Position numbers and translations under genes: made by a program. The notes below the pieces were generated by a model, which was not told the origin of the DNA, made no database searches, and saw only the letters and a program-made list of their open reading frames with translations. 64,000 bases of DNA from Streptomyces tendae (GTDB taxonomy: Bacteria > Actinomycetota > Actinomycetes > Streptomycetales > Streptomycetaceae). Of this stretch, positions 44,668-53,485 are shown piece by piece. The stretch's first letter is position 1, and each line of letters starts with the position of its first letter. The stretch lies in contig NZ_CP043959.1 of the NCBI RefSeq assembly GCF_008632955.1, forward strand, positions 930,001 to 994,000, given 5' to 3'.

Positions 44668-45741
44668 GTGACCGTCACCGGAACCGGAAACGCCCCCGAC
44701 GTCGTGGACGTCGTCGCGCTCGGCGAGTCCATGGTGACGTTCCTGCCCTCCCGGCCCGGCCGCCTCGCCGACGTCCCCTCCTTCGACCGGGCGATCGGCG
44801 GCGCCGAGTCCAACGTGGCGTGCGTGCTCGCGGCGGCGGGCCACACCACCCGGTGGGTCAGCCGGGTCGGCGCCGACGGATTCGGCGACCACCTCGTCGA
44901 GGCGATCGGCGCGTACGGCGTCGACGTGTCGTACGTCCGCCGCGACCCGGACCGCCCCACCGGCGTCTACTTCCGCACGGCCGGCGACCGCGCGGACGAC
45001 ACCCACGAGGTCGCCTACTACCGGGCGGGCTCGGCGGCGTCGGCGATGTCGCCGGCCGGCGTGGACCCGGACGCCGTACGTGCCGGACGCGTCCTGCACC
45101 TCTCGGGCATCACGGCGGCACTCTCGCCGGACTGCCTGGCCCTGACGCGCGAGCTGACCGCCCCCCGGCCGGGGCGCCCGTTGATCTCCTTCGACGTGAA
45201 CCACCGCCCGGGCCTGTGGGGCGAGGGCCAGGATCCGGATGTGCTCCTGGAGCTGGCCCGCAGGGCGGACATCGTCTTCGTCGGAGAGGACGAGGCGCGC
45301 CAGGCATGGGGGCTGCGCGGCGCCCGTGCGGTGCGGGAGGCCCTCCCCGAACCTGAGATCGTGGTCGTCAAGCAGGGCAAGGGCGGAGCGGTCGCCTTCG
45401 ACAAGGACACCGACGGCCTGTGCGAGGACGCCGACGGCACGGCGACGTTCGTACGCGCCCTGCACGTCGACGTCGTCGCGGCAGTCGGCGCCGGCGACGC
45501 CTTCGCCGCGGGTTTCCTCTCGGCCACCCTCCGGGGTCTGCCCGTTCGGGACCGCCTGCGCCACGGCCACCTCGCCGCCGCCGCCACCCTCACCACCCCC
45601 GGTGACCTCGCCCCACCCCCGCCCCGGCCCCTCGCCGACCGCCTCGCCGCCCTCGACGACCCCGCGTGGGGGAGACTGCGACTCGGCCCCGGCTGGACAG
45701 CAGCCGACGCGGAGGCCGCAGAGGAGGCACACACCCCATGA
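44668..45741 (+). CDS. PfkB-family sugar (acid) kinase, probably 2-keto-3-deoxygluconate kinase
   Basis: A 357-residue ribokinase-fold kinase. It begins VVALGESMVTFLPSRPG and has GGAESNVACVLAAAGH, the substrate-binding signature, and the catalytic motif GAGDAFAAGF with Asp277. The ending resembles KDG kinases more than fructokinases, and the GntP permease and IclR regulator in the same operon agree with a sugar-acid substrate. GTG 44668 is the likely start (GAGGAG upstream, spacing rather long). Its stop overlaps the IclR start (ATGA). Confidence 0.85.
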   Translation: MTVTGTGNAPDVVDVVALGESMVTFLPSRPGRLADVPSFDRAIGGAESNVACVLAAAGHTTRWVSRVGADGFGDHLVEAIGAYGVDVSYVRRDPDRPTGVYFRTAGDRADDTHEVAYYRAGSAASAMSPAGVDPDAVRAGRVLHLSGITAALSPDCLALTRELTAPRPGRPLISFDVNHRPGLWGEGQDPDVLLELARRADIVFVGEDEARQAWGLRGARAVREALPEPEIVVVKQGKGGAVAFDKDTDGLCEDADGTATFVRALHVDVVAAVGAGDAFAAGFLSATLRGLPVRDRLRHGHLAAAATLTTPGDLAPPPPRPLADRLAALDDPAWGRLRLGPGWTAADAEAAEEAHTP

Positions 45742-46496
45742 GCCAGACCGTAGACCGCGCCCTGAGCATCCTTCCGCTGCTCGCGGAGGGCCCCGCCGAC
45801 CTCGGCCAGGTCGCCGACCGCCTCGGCGTGCACAAGTCCACGGCCCTGCGCCTGCTGCGCACCCTCCACGAGCACGGCCTGGTCTACCGCCAGTCCGACC
45901 AGCGCTACCGCCTCGGCGCCCGCCTCTTCGCGCTCGCCCAGGAGGCGATGGAGAACCTCGACGTCCGCGAGATCGCCCACGCCCACCTCGTACGCCTCAA
46001 CGAGACGTGCGGACACACCGTCCACCTCGCCGTGTACGAGGAGAACGAGGTTCTCTACATCGACAAGGTGGAGAGCCGCTACCCGGTGCGGATGTACTCC
46101 CGGATCGGCAAGCCCGTCGCCATCACCGTGGCGGCCGTGGCCAAGCTGCTCCTCGCCGACCTGCCCGAGCCCGAGCGCCGCGCCCTCGCGGAGAAGCTCG
46201 ACTACCCCATGTACACGCCCCGTTCGACGCCCCACGCGGCCGCGTTCCTCCAGGAGCTGGCCAAGGTGCGCGAACAGGGCTGGGCCACCGACCTCGGCGG
46301 CCACGAGGAGTCCATCAACTGTGTCGCCGCGCCGATCCGCGGCGCCGACGGCCGGGTGGTCGCCGCGATGTCGGTCTCCGCGCCGAACGTCGTCGTCACC
46401 GCCGACGAACTCCTCACCCTGCTCCCGCTGGTGCGCCGTACGGCGGACGCCATCAGCGGCGAGTACTCCGGCCGGACCCCGGCAGAACTGAAGTGA
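45738..46496 (+). CDS. IclR-family transcriptional regulator
   Basis: A 252-residue regulator. The winged helix (about 1-65; LGQVADRLGVHKSTALRLLR is the recognition region) is followed by an IclR effector domain (about 75-245; GHTVHLAVYEENEVLYIDK, INCVAAPIRGADGRVVAAMS). It overlaps the kinase gene by 4 bases, so it is translated with it. It probably binds the palindrome at 44554-44576 and responds to a sugar acid or keto acid of the pathway; that is inference. Confidence 0.92.
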   Translation: MSQTVDRALSILPLLAEGPADLGQVADRLGVHKSTALRLLRTLHEHGLVYRQSDQRYRLGARLFALAQEAMENLDVREIAHAHLVRLNETCGHTVHLAVYEENEVLYIDKVESRYPVRMYSRIGKPVAITVAAVAKLLLADLPEPERRALAEKLDYPMYTPRSTPHAAAFLQELAKVREQGWATDLGGHEESINCVAAPIRGADGRVVAAMSVSAPNVVVTADELLTLLPLVRRTADAISGEYSGRTPAELK

Positions 46497-46509
46497 AGGA
46501 CACCCCCGC

Positions 46510-46920
46510 ATGACCGAGAAAGTCGCGCTGACCCCCAAGACCCACACCACCCCGCCCGCGAAGTTCTCGCACGGCGTCCGCAAGGGCAACATCCTCCAGG
46601 TCGCCGGGCAGGTCGGCTTCCTCCCGCACGAGGAGGGCAAGGCCCCCACCCCCGCCGGTCCGACCCTGCGCGAGCAGACCCTCCAGACCCTCGCCAACGT
46701 CAAGGCGATCCTTGAGGAGGGCGGCGCGAGCTGGGACGACGTGATGATGATCCGCGTCTACCTCACCGACGTCGACCACTTCGCGGAGATGAACGAGCTC
46801 TACAACGCCTACTTCGAGGAGCAGGGCCTCACCCAGCCGCCCGCCGCCCGCACGACCGTCTACGTCGGTCTGCCCGCCGGCCTCCTCATCGAGATCGACG
46901 CCCTCGCCGTCCTCGGCTGA
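46510..46920 (+). CDS. RidA-family (enamine/imine deaminase) protein
   Basis: A 136-residue trimeric-type protein of the RidA/YjgF family. RidA hydrolyses reactive enamines and imines made by PLP dehydratases. The conserved Arg in PPAARTTV and the ending IEIDALAVL are present. It begins 13 bp after the IclR gene. Its place in the operon supports the idea that the divergent fold-III enzyme is a dehydratase-type deaminase that releases an enamine. A strong hairpin follows. Confidence 0.92.
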   Translation: MTEKVALTPKTHTTPPAKFSHGVRKGNILQVAGQVGFLPHEEGKAPTPAGPTLREQTLQTLANVKAILEEGGASWDDVMMIRVYLTDVDHFAEMNELYNAYFEEQGLTQPPAARTTVYVGLPAGLLIEIDALAVLG

Positions 46921-46956
46921 TCTCCCTCCCTCACCACCGCACACCGCACGTCGTCA

Positions 46957-46991
46957 CGGCACGGCGTCCCGCACCCCGGGACGCCGTGCCG
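46957..46991 (+). terminator. Strong hairpin between ridA-like and gntP-like genes
   Basis: CGGCACGGCGTCCCG (46957-46971) pairs perfectly with CGGGACGCCGTGCCG (46977-46991) around a 5-base loop. It sits inside the operon, so it may reduce permease transcription or end the first unit. Confidence 0.75.
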
Positions 46992-47040
46992 CGATCCCCC
47001 CTGCCCGAAAGCCCCATGCCCTTACCCAGAGGACCCCCGC

Positions 47041-48528
47041 ATGTCCCATCCGTCCCTCCCGCTCGCCGCCTCCGCGCCCGCGGAGACACCACCGCACACC
47101 GGAGGGTTCCTCCTCCTCGTCGACGGCACCGCGGGCCTGCTCACCGTCGCCGCCATCGGTATCGCGCTGCTGCTCTTCCTGATCATCAAGGTGCGGCTCC
47201 AGCCGTTCGTGGCGCTGCTCGCCGTCTCCATAGCCGTCGGCCTGCTGGCGGGCCTGTCGGTCACCGAACTCTTCGGCACGGTCCAGCGCTCGGACGCGGT
47301 GTCCACCATCGAGTCCGGGATGGGCGGCATCCTCGGCCATGTCGCGATCATCATCGGCCTCGGCACCATGCTCGGCGCGATCCTCGAAGTCAGCGGCGGC
47401 GCCGAGGTGCTGGCGAGCCGGCTGCTCGGACTGTTCGGCGAGAAGCGGGCGCCGCTCGCGATGGGCCTCACCGGTCTGATCTTCGGCATCCCGGTCTTCT
47501 TCGACGTCGGCATCTTCGTCCTCGCCCCGATCGTCTACGCCGCCGCCAAGCGCTCCGGCAAGTCGATCCTGCTCTACTGCCTCCCCCTCCTCGCCGGACT
47601 CTCCGTCACTCACGCCTTCCTGCCGCCGCACCCGGGTCCGGTGGCCGCCGCCGGACTGCTCCACGTCGACCTCGGCTGGGTCATCCTGATGGGTGTCGTC
47701 TGCGGTCTGCCGGCCGTCGCCGCCGCGTGGGTCTACTCCGCCTGGATCGGCAAGCGCATCTTCGTCGCCGTGCCGCAGGACATGGTCGAGGCCGCGCAGG
47801 AGGCCAAGGACGCCGTCGCCGCCGAACAGCGCGCGTCGGGCGTCCAGCCGCGCGAGACCCCGGTGCCGCTCGGCACGGTCCTCGGCATCATCGGTACGCC
47901 GCTGCTGCTGATCCTCGCGGCGACCTTCTCCTCCATCGCGCTGGACGAGTCCACCCTGCGCTCGGTGATCGAGTTCTTCGGTCACCCGTTCGTGGCCCTC
48001 ACCCTCGCGCTGTTCCTCGCGTACTACCTGCTGGGCATCCGGCGCGGCTGGTCCCGCAAGTCCCTGGAGACGGTGTCCACTTCGTCCCTCAAGCCGGTCG
48101 GCAACATCCTGCTGGTGGTCGGCGCGGGAGGCGTCTTCGGTGCCGTCCTCAAGGGCAGCGGCGTCGCGCAGGCGCTGTCGGACACCTTCAACGACGTCGG
48201 CCTGCCGGTGATCGTGCTGTCGTACCTGATCTCCGTGGTGCTGCGGGTCGCGCAGGGCTCGGCGACGGTGGCGATCGTGACGACGGCCGGCATCGTGGCG
48301 CCGCTGCTGTCCGAGGGCGACCACTCGCAGGCGTTCGTGGCGCTCGTCATCATGGCCATCTCGGCGGGCTCCATCTTCGCCTCCCACGTCAACGACGGCG
48401 GGTTCTGGATGGTCGCCAAGTACTTCGGCATCAGCGAGCGCGACACGCTCAAGACGTGGACGGTGCTGGAGAGCGTGCTGTCCGTCGCCGGGTTCGTGGT
48501 CGCGGCGGCGCTGAGCCTGGTGGTGTGA
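47041..48528 (+). CDS. GntP-family gluconate:H+ symporter
   Basis: A 495-residue membrane protein with about 12-14 helices. Segments such as LIIKVRLQPFVALLAVSIAV, GLTGLIFGIPVFFDVGIFVL, THAFLPPHPGPVAAA and ASHVNDGGFW are diagnostic of the GntP family, which imports gluconate and related aldonates. ATG 47041 follows AGAGGA. With the kinase, RidA, deaminase and deacylase it forms a sugar-acid uptake and breakdown set. An N-acetylated or aminated aldonate is a plausible substrate. Confidence 0.92.
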   Translation: MSHPSLPLAASAPAETPPHTGGFLLLVDGTAGLLTVAAIGIALLLFLIIKVRLQPFVALLAVSIAVGLLAGLSVTELFGTVQRSDAVSTIESGMGGILGHVAIIIGLGTMLGAILEVSGGAEVLASRLLGLFGEKRAPLAMGLTGLIFGIPVFFDVGIFVLAPIVYAAAKRSGKSILLYCLPLLAGLSVTHAFLPPHPGPVAAAGLLHVDLGWVILMGVVCGLPAVAAAWVYSAWIGKRIFVAVPQDMVEAAQEAKDAVAAEQRASGVQPRETPVPLGTVLGIIGTPLLLILAATFSSIALDESTLRSVIEFFGHPFVALTLALFLAYYLLGIRRGWSRKSLETVSTSSLKPVGNILLVVGAGGVFGAVLKGSGVAQALSDTFNDVGLPVIVLSYLISVVLRVAQGSATVAIVTTAGIVAPLLSEGDHSQAFVALVIMAISAGSIFASHVNDGGFWMVAKYFGISERDTLKTWTVLESVLSVAGFVVAAALSLVV

Positions 48529-48629
48529 CCCCGGCGGGCCCGGAGAGCCGTGGTGCCCGTGTAGGCGTCTGATAACGAAGTCGGGGCTGGCTGTGACGCG
48601 CACAGGATCGTCGACCATACTCCTGCGGT

Positions 48630-49217
48630 GTGGAGCAGCGCATAGGTACGAGCAGCCAGCCCCTGGAAGGCGCCGGGTTCGACCCGGCATTCGTCCCCGG
48701 GCTCACCACGCCCGCGACCGGCCGTGAGGAGGACGTGGACGACGCCGCGGAAGCGGCCCCCGAGGCCGGAGAGGCCGTGGAGAGCGCGGAGTCCGCGGAG
48801 ACCGTGGCCGCCCCGGCGTCCGAGGACACCGGGGACGAGCCGGAGCCCGTCCCCGACGGCCCCGTCTTCGAGGCGTCCGACCGCCGTGCCGCCATCGTCG
48901 CCGACCACCGCGGCGTGCGGCTGCGGCTGGACGACCAGGAGTGCGAGTTCCGCTGGGACGAGATCGGCGCGGTGGAGACGGAGACGGCCCGCTTCGGCAA
49001 GCGGTACACCGTCACCGTCCACACCCCCGACCGGCGTTGGTACCCCCTGGAGATCGACGCCGACTCCCGGAGCCGGTTCGCCGAGTGGGACACCGCCCTG
49101 GACGCCGTCCTCGACACGTACTTCGACGACGACGCCGAGGAGCCGGCCGGGTCCGAAGAGCAGGCGGAGACCGAGGAAACCGCCATGGACAAGGCCGGGG
49201 CGGGCGACCGCGACTAA
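48630..49217 (+). CDS. Acidic hypothetical protein with a PH-like domain
   Basis: A 195-residue cytoplasmic protein. Residues about 1-75 are disordered and rich in Glu, Ala and Pro. Residues about 83-160 look like a small beta-sandwich ([20 protein letters not shown], then [12 protein letters not shown]) resembling bacterial PH-like domains. The end is acidic. GTG 48630 is used, with no strong Shine-Dalgarno, and a CATACT hexamer 8 bases upstream suggests a short or absent leader. Its stop overlaps that of the convergent carboxypeptidase gene by 4 bp. Function unknown. Confidence 0.75.
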   Translation: MEQRIGTSSQPLEGAGFDPAFVPGLTTPATGREEDVDDAAEAAPEAGEAVESAESAETVAAPASEDTGDEPEPVPDGPVFEASDRRAAIVADHRGVRLRLDDQECEFRWDEIGAVETETARFGKRYTVTVHTPDRRWYPLEIDADSRSRFAEWDTALDAVLDTYFDDDAEEPAGSEEQAETEETAMDKAGAGDRD

Positions 49218-50554
49218 CGGCAGTACTGGCTCTCCTTGCCGATCACCCGGTACATGCAGTCGGCGTTCTCCAGCAGCTGGAGCACGGCGTCGCGGTTGCG
49301 GGACGTCTCCCGCTCGATGACCTCGTCGGGCGGGTAGAAGCCGCCGCCCGACGCCGACCGCGGGTACATCTCGAAGGTGTAGCCGAAGATCTTGTGGGTG
49401 CCCCAGAGGTAGTCGTCGACCGACCCGTCGGTGATGTACAGGTCGCTGGACTGCTGGGCCGTGTAGCCGTTGCTGGCGGCCATCTTCTGGCCGACGGCCT
49501 TGAACGCGGCGTGGTCGTCGGCGGTCATGCCGGTGGTGGTGTCGGAGTAGGTGTAGCCGAACGGCCACAGCACCAGCTCGCTGTAGGTGTGGAAGTCGAT
49601 GCCGGCCTTGATCTGCTGCACCCCGCCGACCACCCGGCCGCGCACGAAGTCGGCGACCACCTTCACCTCGGGCGCCGACTCGGGCGCCGAACCCCGGTAC
49701 GTCTCGGACGACTTGGAGCCGGAGGAGCCGCCGCAGCAGCCCCAGCGGTAGTCCCAGTTGCGGTTCAGGTCGGTGCCCACGTACGACGAACCGGAGTTGG
49801 GCTGGCGGTTCTTGCGCCAGGAGCGGTAGGAGCCGGCGGCGATGTCGTACTCGCCGCCGTCCGGGTTGAGGTCGGGGACGATCCAGATCTCCCGCTCCTG
49901 CACCATCTTCGTGACCCGGGCGTCGGTGCCGTACCCGGCGCCGAGCTCGCGCAGCAGGTACAGGGCCATTTCGACGGTGAGGTGCTCGCGGGCGTGCTGG
50001 TGGTGGGTGAAGAGGACCTCGGGCTCGGTCTCGTCCGTGCCGACGTTGTCGCTCACCTTGACGGCGACGATGTCCCGGCCCTGGTAGGACTTCCCGATCA
50101 CCCGCTTGCTCATGATCGACGGGTGCGCCGCGATCCGCTGGTCGATCTCCGCGTTCATCTCGGCGTAGTTGTGGTAGCGGGAGTCGGCCGAGGGGAAGTC
50201 GAACAGGCGCGGTCCGTCGGCGGCCGAGGAACGGTCCGGTGCCGCGCCGAGCGGCGTGATCTCGTAGCCCTGGCCGCGCAGCGCGCGGATCTGGTCCGCG
50301 CGGCCGGAGACGACCACGGTCTCCTCGTCGGCCTCGTCCACGGTGACGCCGGCCTGCTGGATGGCCGTACGGGTGACGGGCGTGGTGTGCCGGTGGATCT
50401 CGTACTGGCGGATGTCGTCCGCGGAGGGGGCCGCCCGGTGCGCCCCGTCGGCACCGGCCGGGCCGGCCGCGGTGAGCGACAGGGGCGCGGCGAGCGCGAG
50501 GGCGAGGAGTGCGGCGAGCGCGGCGGGGTGTCCGCCGCGGGGTCGGAGTCGCAT
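49214..50554 (-). CDS. Secreted M14 zinc carboxypeptidase
   Basis: A 446-residue secreted metallopeptidase. The signal peptide (about 1-37), a propeptide, and an M14A catalytic domain (about 125-446) are visible. The zinc motif is HAREH (HxxE) with the later His in [14 protein letters not shown]; the catalytic Glu is in FEMYP. The substrate-binding region [14 protein letters not shown] is typical of the bacterial carboxypeptidase T type. Several cysteines near the end probably form disulfides. ATG 50554 follows AGGAG; an open frame extends upstream without support. Confidence 0.93.
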   Translation of the reverse strand: MRLRPRGGHPAALAALLALALAAPLSLTAAGPAGADGAHRAAPSADDIRQYEIHRHTTPVTRTAIQQAGVTVDEADEETVVVSGRADQIRALRGQGYEITPLGAAPDRSSAADGPRLFDFPSADSRYHNYAEMNAEIDQRIAAHPSIMSKRVIGKSYQGRDIVAVKVSDNVGTDETEPEVLFTHHQHAREHLTVEMALYLLRELGAGYGTDARVTKMVQEREIWIVPDLNPDGGEYDIAAGSYRSWRKNRQPNSGSSYVGTDLNRNWDYRWGCCGGSSGSKSSETYRGSAPESAPEVKVVADFVRGRVVGGVQQIKAGIDFHTYSELVLWPFGYTYSDTTTGMTADDHAAFKAVGQKMAASNGYTAQQSSDLYITDGSVDDYLWGTHKIFGYTFEMYPRSASGGGFYPPDEVIERETSRNRDAVLQLLENADCMYRVIGKESQYCR

Positions 50555-50733
50555 GAATTCTCCTGTGGGGAGGTGGGGTGGTTCATGGCGACGTGCGGGG
50601 TGCGGTGCCGACATCGTCGAGACCTGACATGATCAGGTCAAGAGTGCGCGTCCGGCCGCGGCGGCAGGGGCATCCGGTGAAGATCCCGGCACGCCCTCTT
50701 GCCGGACCGGCACCCGTCCGCTTTCTTGACCCC

Positions 50734-52056
50734 ATGGCGGACACCACGGGAAACACCCAGGACACCGGGAGCGCGACCGCGCCCGGCCCCCACCCGCGCA
50801 GGTCCAGTTGGCGTCACATCGGCCCCGGCATCGTCGTCGCCGCGACCGGCGTGGGCGCCGGCGACCTCGTGGCCACCCTCATCGCCGGCAGCAACTTCGG
50901 CTACACCCTGCTGTGGGCCGCCGTCGTCGGCTGCCTGGTGAAGATCTCCCTCGCGGAGGCCTGCGGACGGTGGCACCTGTCCACCGGACGCACCCTGTTC
51001 GACGGCTGGGCCAGTCTGGGCCGCTGGACCACCTGGTTCTTCGCCGTCTACGCCGTCATCTGGGGCTTCGTCTACGGCGCGGCGGCCATGTCCTCCAGCG
51101 CCCTGCCGCTCCAGGCGCTGTTCCCGGACGTGATGGACCTCGAGTACTGGGGCATCGCCTGCGGACTCGTCGGCCTGGCCTTCGTCTGGTTCAACAAGTA
51201 CGCGGTGTTCGAGAAGGTCATGACGGTCCTGGTGGGCGTCATGTTCGTGGTGACCGTCTACCTGGCCTTCCGGGTCACGCCCCACCTGGGCGACGCCTTC
51301 GCCGGCCTCCTCCCGGTCCTGCCCGACGAGAAGGACTCCGTCCTGAACACCCTCGGCCTGATCGGCGGCGTCGGCGGCACCATCACGCTGGCCGCCTACG
51401 GCTACTGGGTCAACGCCAAGGGCTGGACCGGCACCGGCTGGATGAAGGTCATGCGGCTGGACAACCGGGTCGCCTACATCACCACCGGCGTCTTCGTCGT
51501 GGCGATGCTCTTCGTCGGCGCGGAGCTGCTGCACTCGGCGAACATCGCCATCTCCGGCGGCGACCAGGGCCTGATCCAGCTCGGTGACGTCCTGGAGGAC
51601 CGGTACGGAGCGACCACCGGCACGCTGTTCCTGGTCGGCTTCTTCGCCGCCTCGTTCACCTCCCTGATCGGCGTCTGGCACGGCGTCAGCCTGATGTTCG
51701 CCGACTTCCTGGCCCGGCAGCGCGGAGAGCGGCAGGCGCGCGTCGACGAGCTGGCCTCCGGTCGCCGGGAACGCTCCTGGACGTTCCGCGCGTACCTGCT
51801 GTGGCTCACCTTCCCGCCCATGATCCTGCTGTTCCAGGACGAGCCCTTCCGCCTGATCATCATCTACGGCGTCCTGGGCGCGGCCTTCATGCCGTTCCTC
51901 GCCCTGACCCTGATGTGGCTGCTCAACTCCTCCCGCACCCCGCGCGAATGGCGCAACGGCGCCCTGAGCAACGGCATGCTGGCGGTCGCGGGCCTGCTCT
52001 TCCTGGTCCTGGCGGTCAAGCAGATCTGGGACCAGCCGTGGTCGGAGTTCTTCTGA
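50734..52056 (+). CDS. Atypical Nramp-family transporter
   Basis: A 440-residue membrane protein of the Nramp/APC fold with about 11 helices. TM1 aligns as GVGAGDLVATLIAGSNFGYTLLW-like sequence, but the metal-binding DPGN is replaced by GAGD. TM6 (TITLAAYGYWVNAKG) lacks the MPH metal ligands. It is therefore an Nramp relative that probably does not transport Mn or Fe in the usual way. I chose ATG 50734. The stop lies in an 18-bp tandem repeat. No metal regulator is nearby. Confidence 0.85.
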   Translation: MADTTGNTQDTGSATAPGPHPRRSSWRHIGPGIVVAATGVGAGDLVATLIAGSNFGYTLLWAAVVGCLVKISLAEACGRWHLSTGRTLFDGWASLGRWTTWFFAVYAVIWGFVYGAAAMSSSALPLQALFPDVMDLEYWGIACGLVGLAFVWFNKYAVFEKVMTVLVGVMFVVTVYLAFRVTPHLGDAFAGLLPVLPDEKDSVLNTLGLIGGVGGTITLAAYGYWVNAKGWTGTGWMKVMRLDNRVAYITTGVFVVAMLFVGAELLHSANIAISGGDQGLIQLGDVLEDRYGATTGTLFLVGFFAASFTSLIGVWHGVSLMFADFLARQRGERQARVDELASGRRERSWTFRAYLLWLTFPPMILLFQDEPFRLIIIYGVLGAAFMPFLALTLMWLLNSSRTPREWRNGALSNGMLAVAGLLFLVLAVKQIWDQPWSEFF

Positions 52057-52115
52057 CAGCCGGAGTTCTCCCGACGGTCGGAGTCCTGGCGGCGGTGGGA
52101 GTCCTTCCGACGGGA
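52044..52115 (+). repeat. 18-bp degenerate tandem repeat (four copies)
   Basis: Four units of the type GGAGTYCTNCCGACGGTC start at 52044, 52062, 52080 and 52098. The first spans the end of the Nramp-like gene. The unit length is a multiple of three, and one frame reads as repeats of GVLPTV/GVLAAV. Confidence 0.6.
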
Positions 52116-52131
52116 CGGCCGCCGGCCGGTC

Positions 52132-53421
52132 TCACGCCCCCGCGTCCCACCGCGTGCTCAGCGCGATCTCCCGCAGCTGCGCGAGGGTGAGCGCGGGGGT
52201 GTCGCGGGTGGCGGCCTCGTGCTGGGCGGGCGCGTTGAAGGCGCTGATCACGACGCGCAGCCCGTCGGGGCGCAGGGTGTCGACGGTCCACATGACGACC
52301 CCCTCCCCACCCTTCTCCCCGGGCTGCTCACCGACGGTGATCAGGGTGCCGTTCGGCAGCGTCTCGGCGCCCCCGAAGATCTCCCGGGCCAGGTCGCCCA
52401 TGCCGGGCTGCACGTTGATCTGGACGAGGCTTGCGCCCTTGCCGTCGTTGACGACGAGGTAGGCGTACCCGCTGTCCTGGCCGCCCTCGGTGATCACCTT
52501 GAGCCCTTCGGGCAGCAGACCGGCGAGCGTGTCGGCGATCGTCTTGCCCGGCATCCCGGCGGGGGGCGCCTCGGGGGTGACGGACGGTTTGCGGCTCTCC
52601 GGCATGGCGTCCACGACCCGTCGCCACACGTCGGCGGTGACGACCTCCTTCAGCTTCTCGACGGAGAGCGGGGGCTTCGGCCGGGACACCGGGGCGTCCT
52701 TCTCCGCAGGCGCGTTCCACTCGCTCAGCGACACGTGCTGTCCCTCGGGGGTGACCAGTTCGGCGTTCCACCACTTGGTCTCCACCCGCCGGTCGGGGTA
52801 CTCGTAGCCCTGGAACAGCATGAGCAGGGAGCCGTCGGGCAGCCGGTCCGAGGTGCAGCCGTCGTGGTCGACCTGTGTCTTGTCCGGGCAGGTCGTCACC
52901 TGGCGGGCCTGCTCGCTGCCGGGTTCCACACGGCCGAGACTCAGGCCGATGGCCGCCGCGCCCTCGCCGTCGTCGAACACCACGTGCGCGGTCGGGGGCA
53001 ACGGCGAATCCGTGCCCTGCGCGGTCTCCTCACTGAAGGTGCCCTCCGGAAGCAGTGCCTTGAGCGAACGCAGGATGTCGTCGCCCGAGAAGGCCCCGTC
53101 GCCCGAGGCGGGCCCCGCGGACGAGGAGGACGAGGCCCCGGCGGACGAGGAGCCCGGGGACGCGGAACTCGCCGCTGCGGAGGTCCGCCGCGGGTCGGAC
53201 GAGCCGCCCGGCAGGAGCAGCGCACCGCCCACCCCGACCAGGGCGACACCGGCCGCTCCCCCCAGCACGGCGGTGCGGCGCAGCAGCTGGGCCCGGCGTC
53301 CGCGCACCCGGCCCCCGGCGACGAGGGCGGCCGGGTCGTCGGTGTGGATGCTGTGGCCGGTGTCGCGCAGGGCGGCGGCGAACCGGTCCTCGAAGGGGTC
53401 CTGCTGCATGTTCTCGGGCAT
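52132..53421 (-). CDS. Membrane protein paired with the SigE-family sigma factor
   Basis: A 429-residue protein. The N-terminal cytosolic part (about 1-48; FEDRFAAALRDTGHSIHTDD) is followed by one membrane helix (AVLGGAAGVALVGVGGALLL, about 51-70), a long Ser/Ala/Gly linker, and an external domain that appears to be duplicated (each half with LLPEG, a glycine-rich DG and a WN or FN segment). It begins 64 bp after the sigma factor on the same strand. By analogy with similar pairs it may restrain the sigma factor, but no anti-sigma zinc motif is seen. Confidence 0.8.
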   Translation of the reverse strand: MPENMQQDPFEDRFAAALRDTGHSIHTDDPAALVAGGRVRGRRAQLLRRTAVLGGAAGVALVGVGGALLLPGGSSDPRRTSAAASSASPGSSSAGASSSSSAGPASGDGAFSGDDILRSLKALLPEGTFSEETAQGTDSPLPPTAHVVFDDGEGAAAIGLSLGRVEPGSEQARQVTTCPDKTQVDHDGCTSDRLPDGSLLMLFQGYEYPDRRVETKWWNAELVTPEGQHVSLSEWNAPAEKDAPVSRPKPPLSVEKLKEVVTADVWRRVVDAMPESRKPSVTPEAPPAGMPGKTIADTLAGLLPEGLKVITEGGQDSGYAYLVVNDGKGASLVQINVQPGMGDLAREIFGGAETLPNGTLITVGEQPGEKGGEGVVMWTVDTLRPDGLRVVISAFNAPAQHEAATRDTPALTLAQLREIALSTRWDAGA

Positions 53422-53485
53422 GACGAACCACCCTTTCCGCGGGGTGTGAGAAGTATGAGGTCGAAGAAGGGGACGGGAGCGGGTG

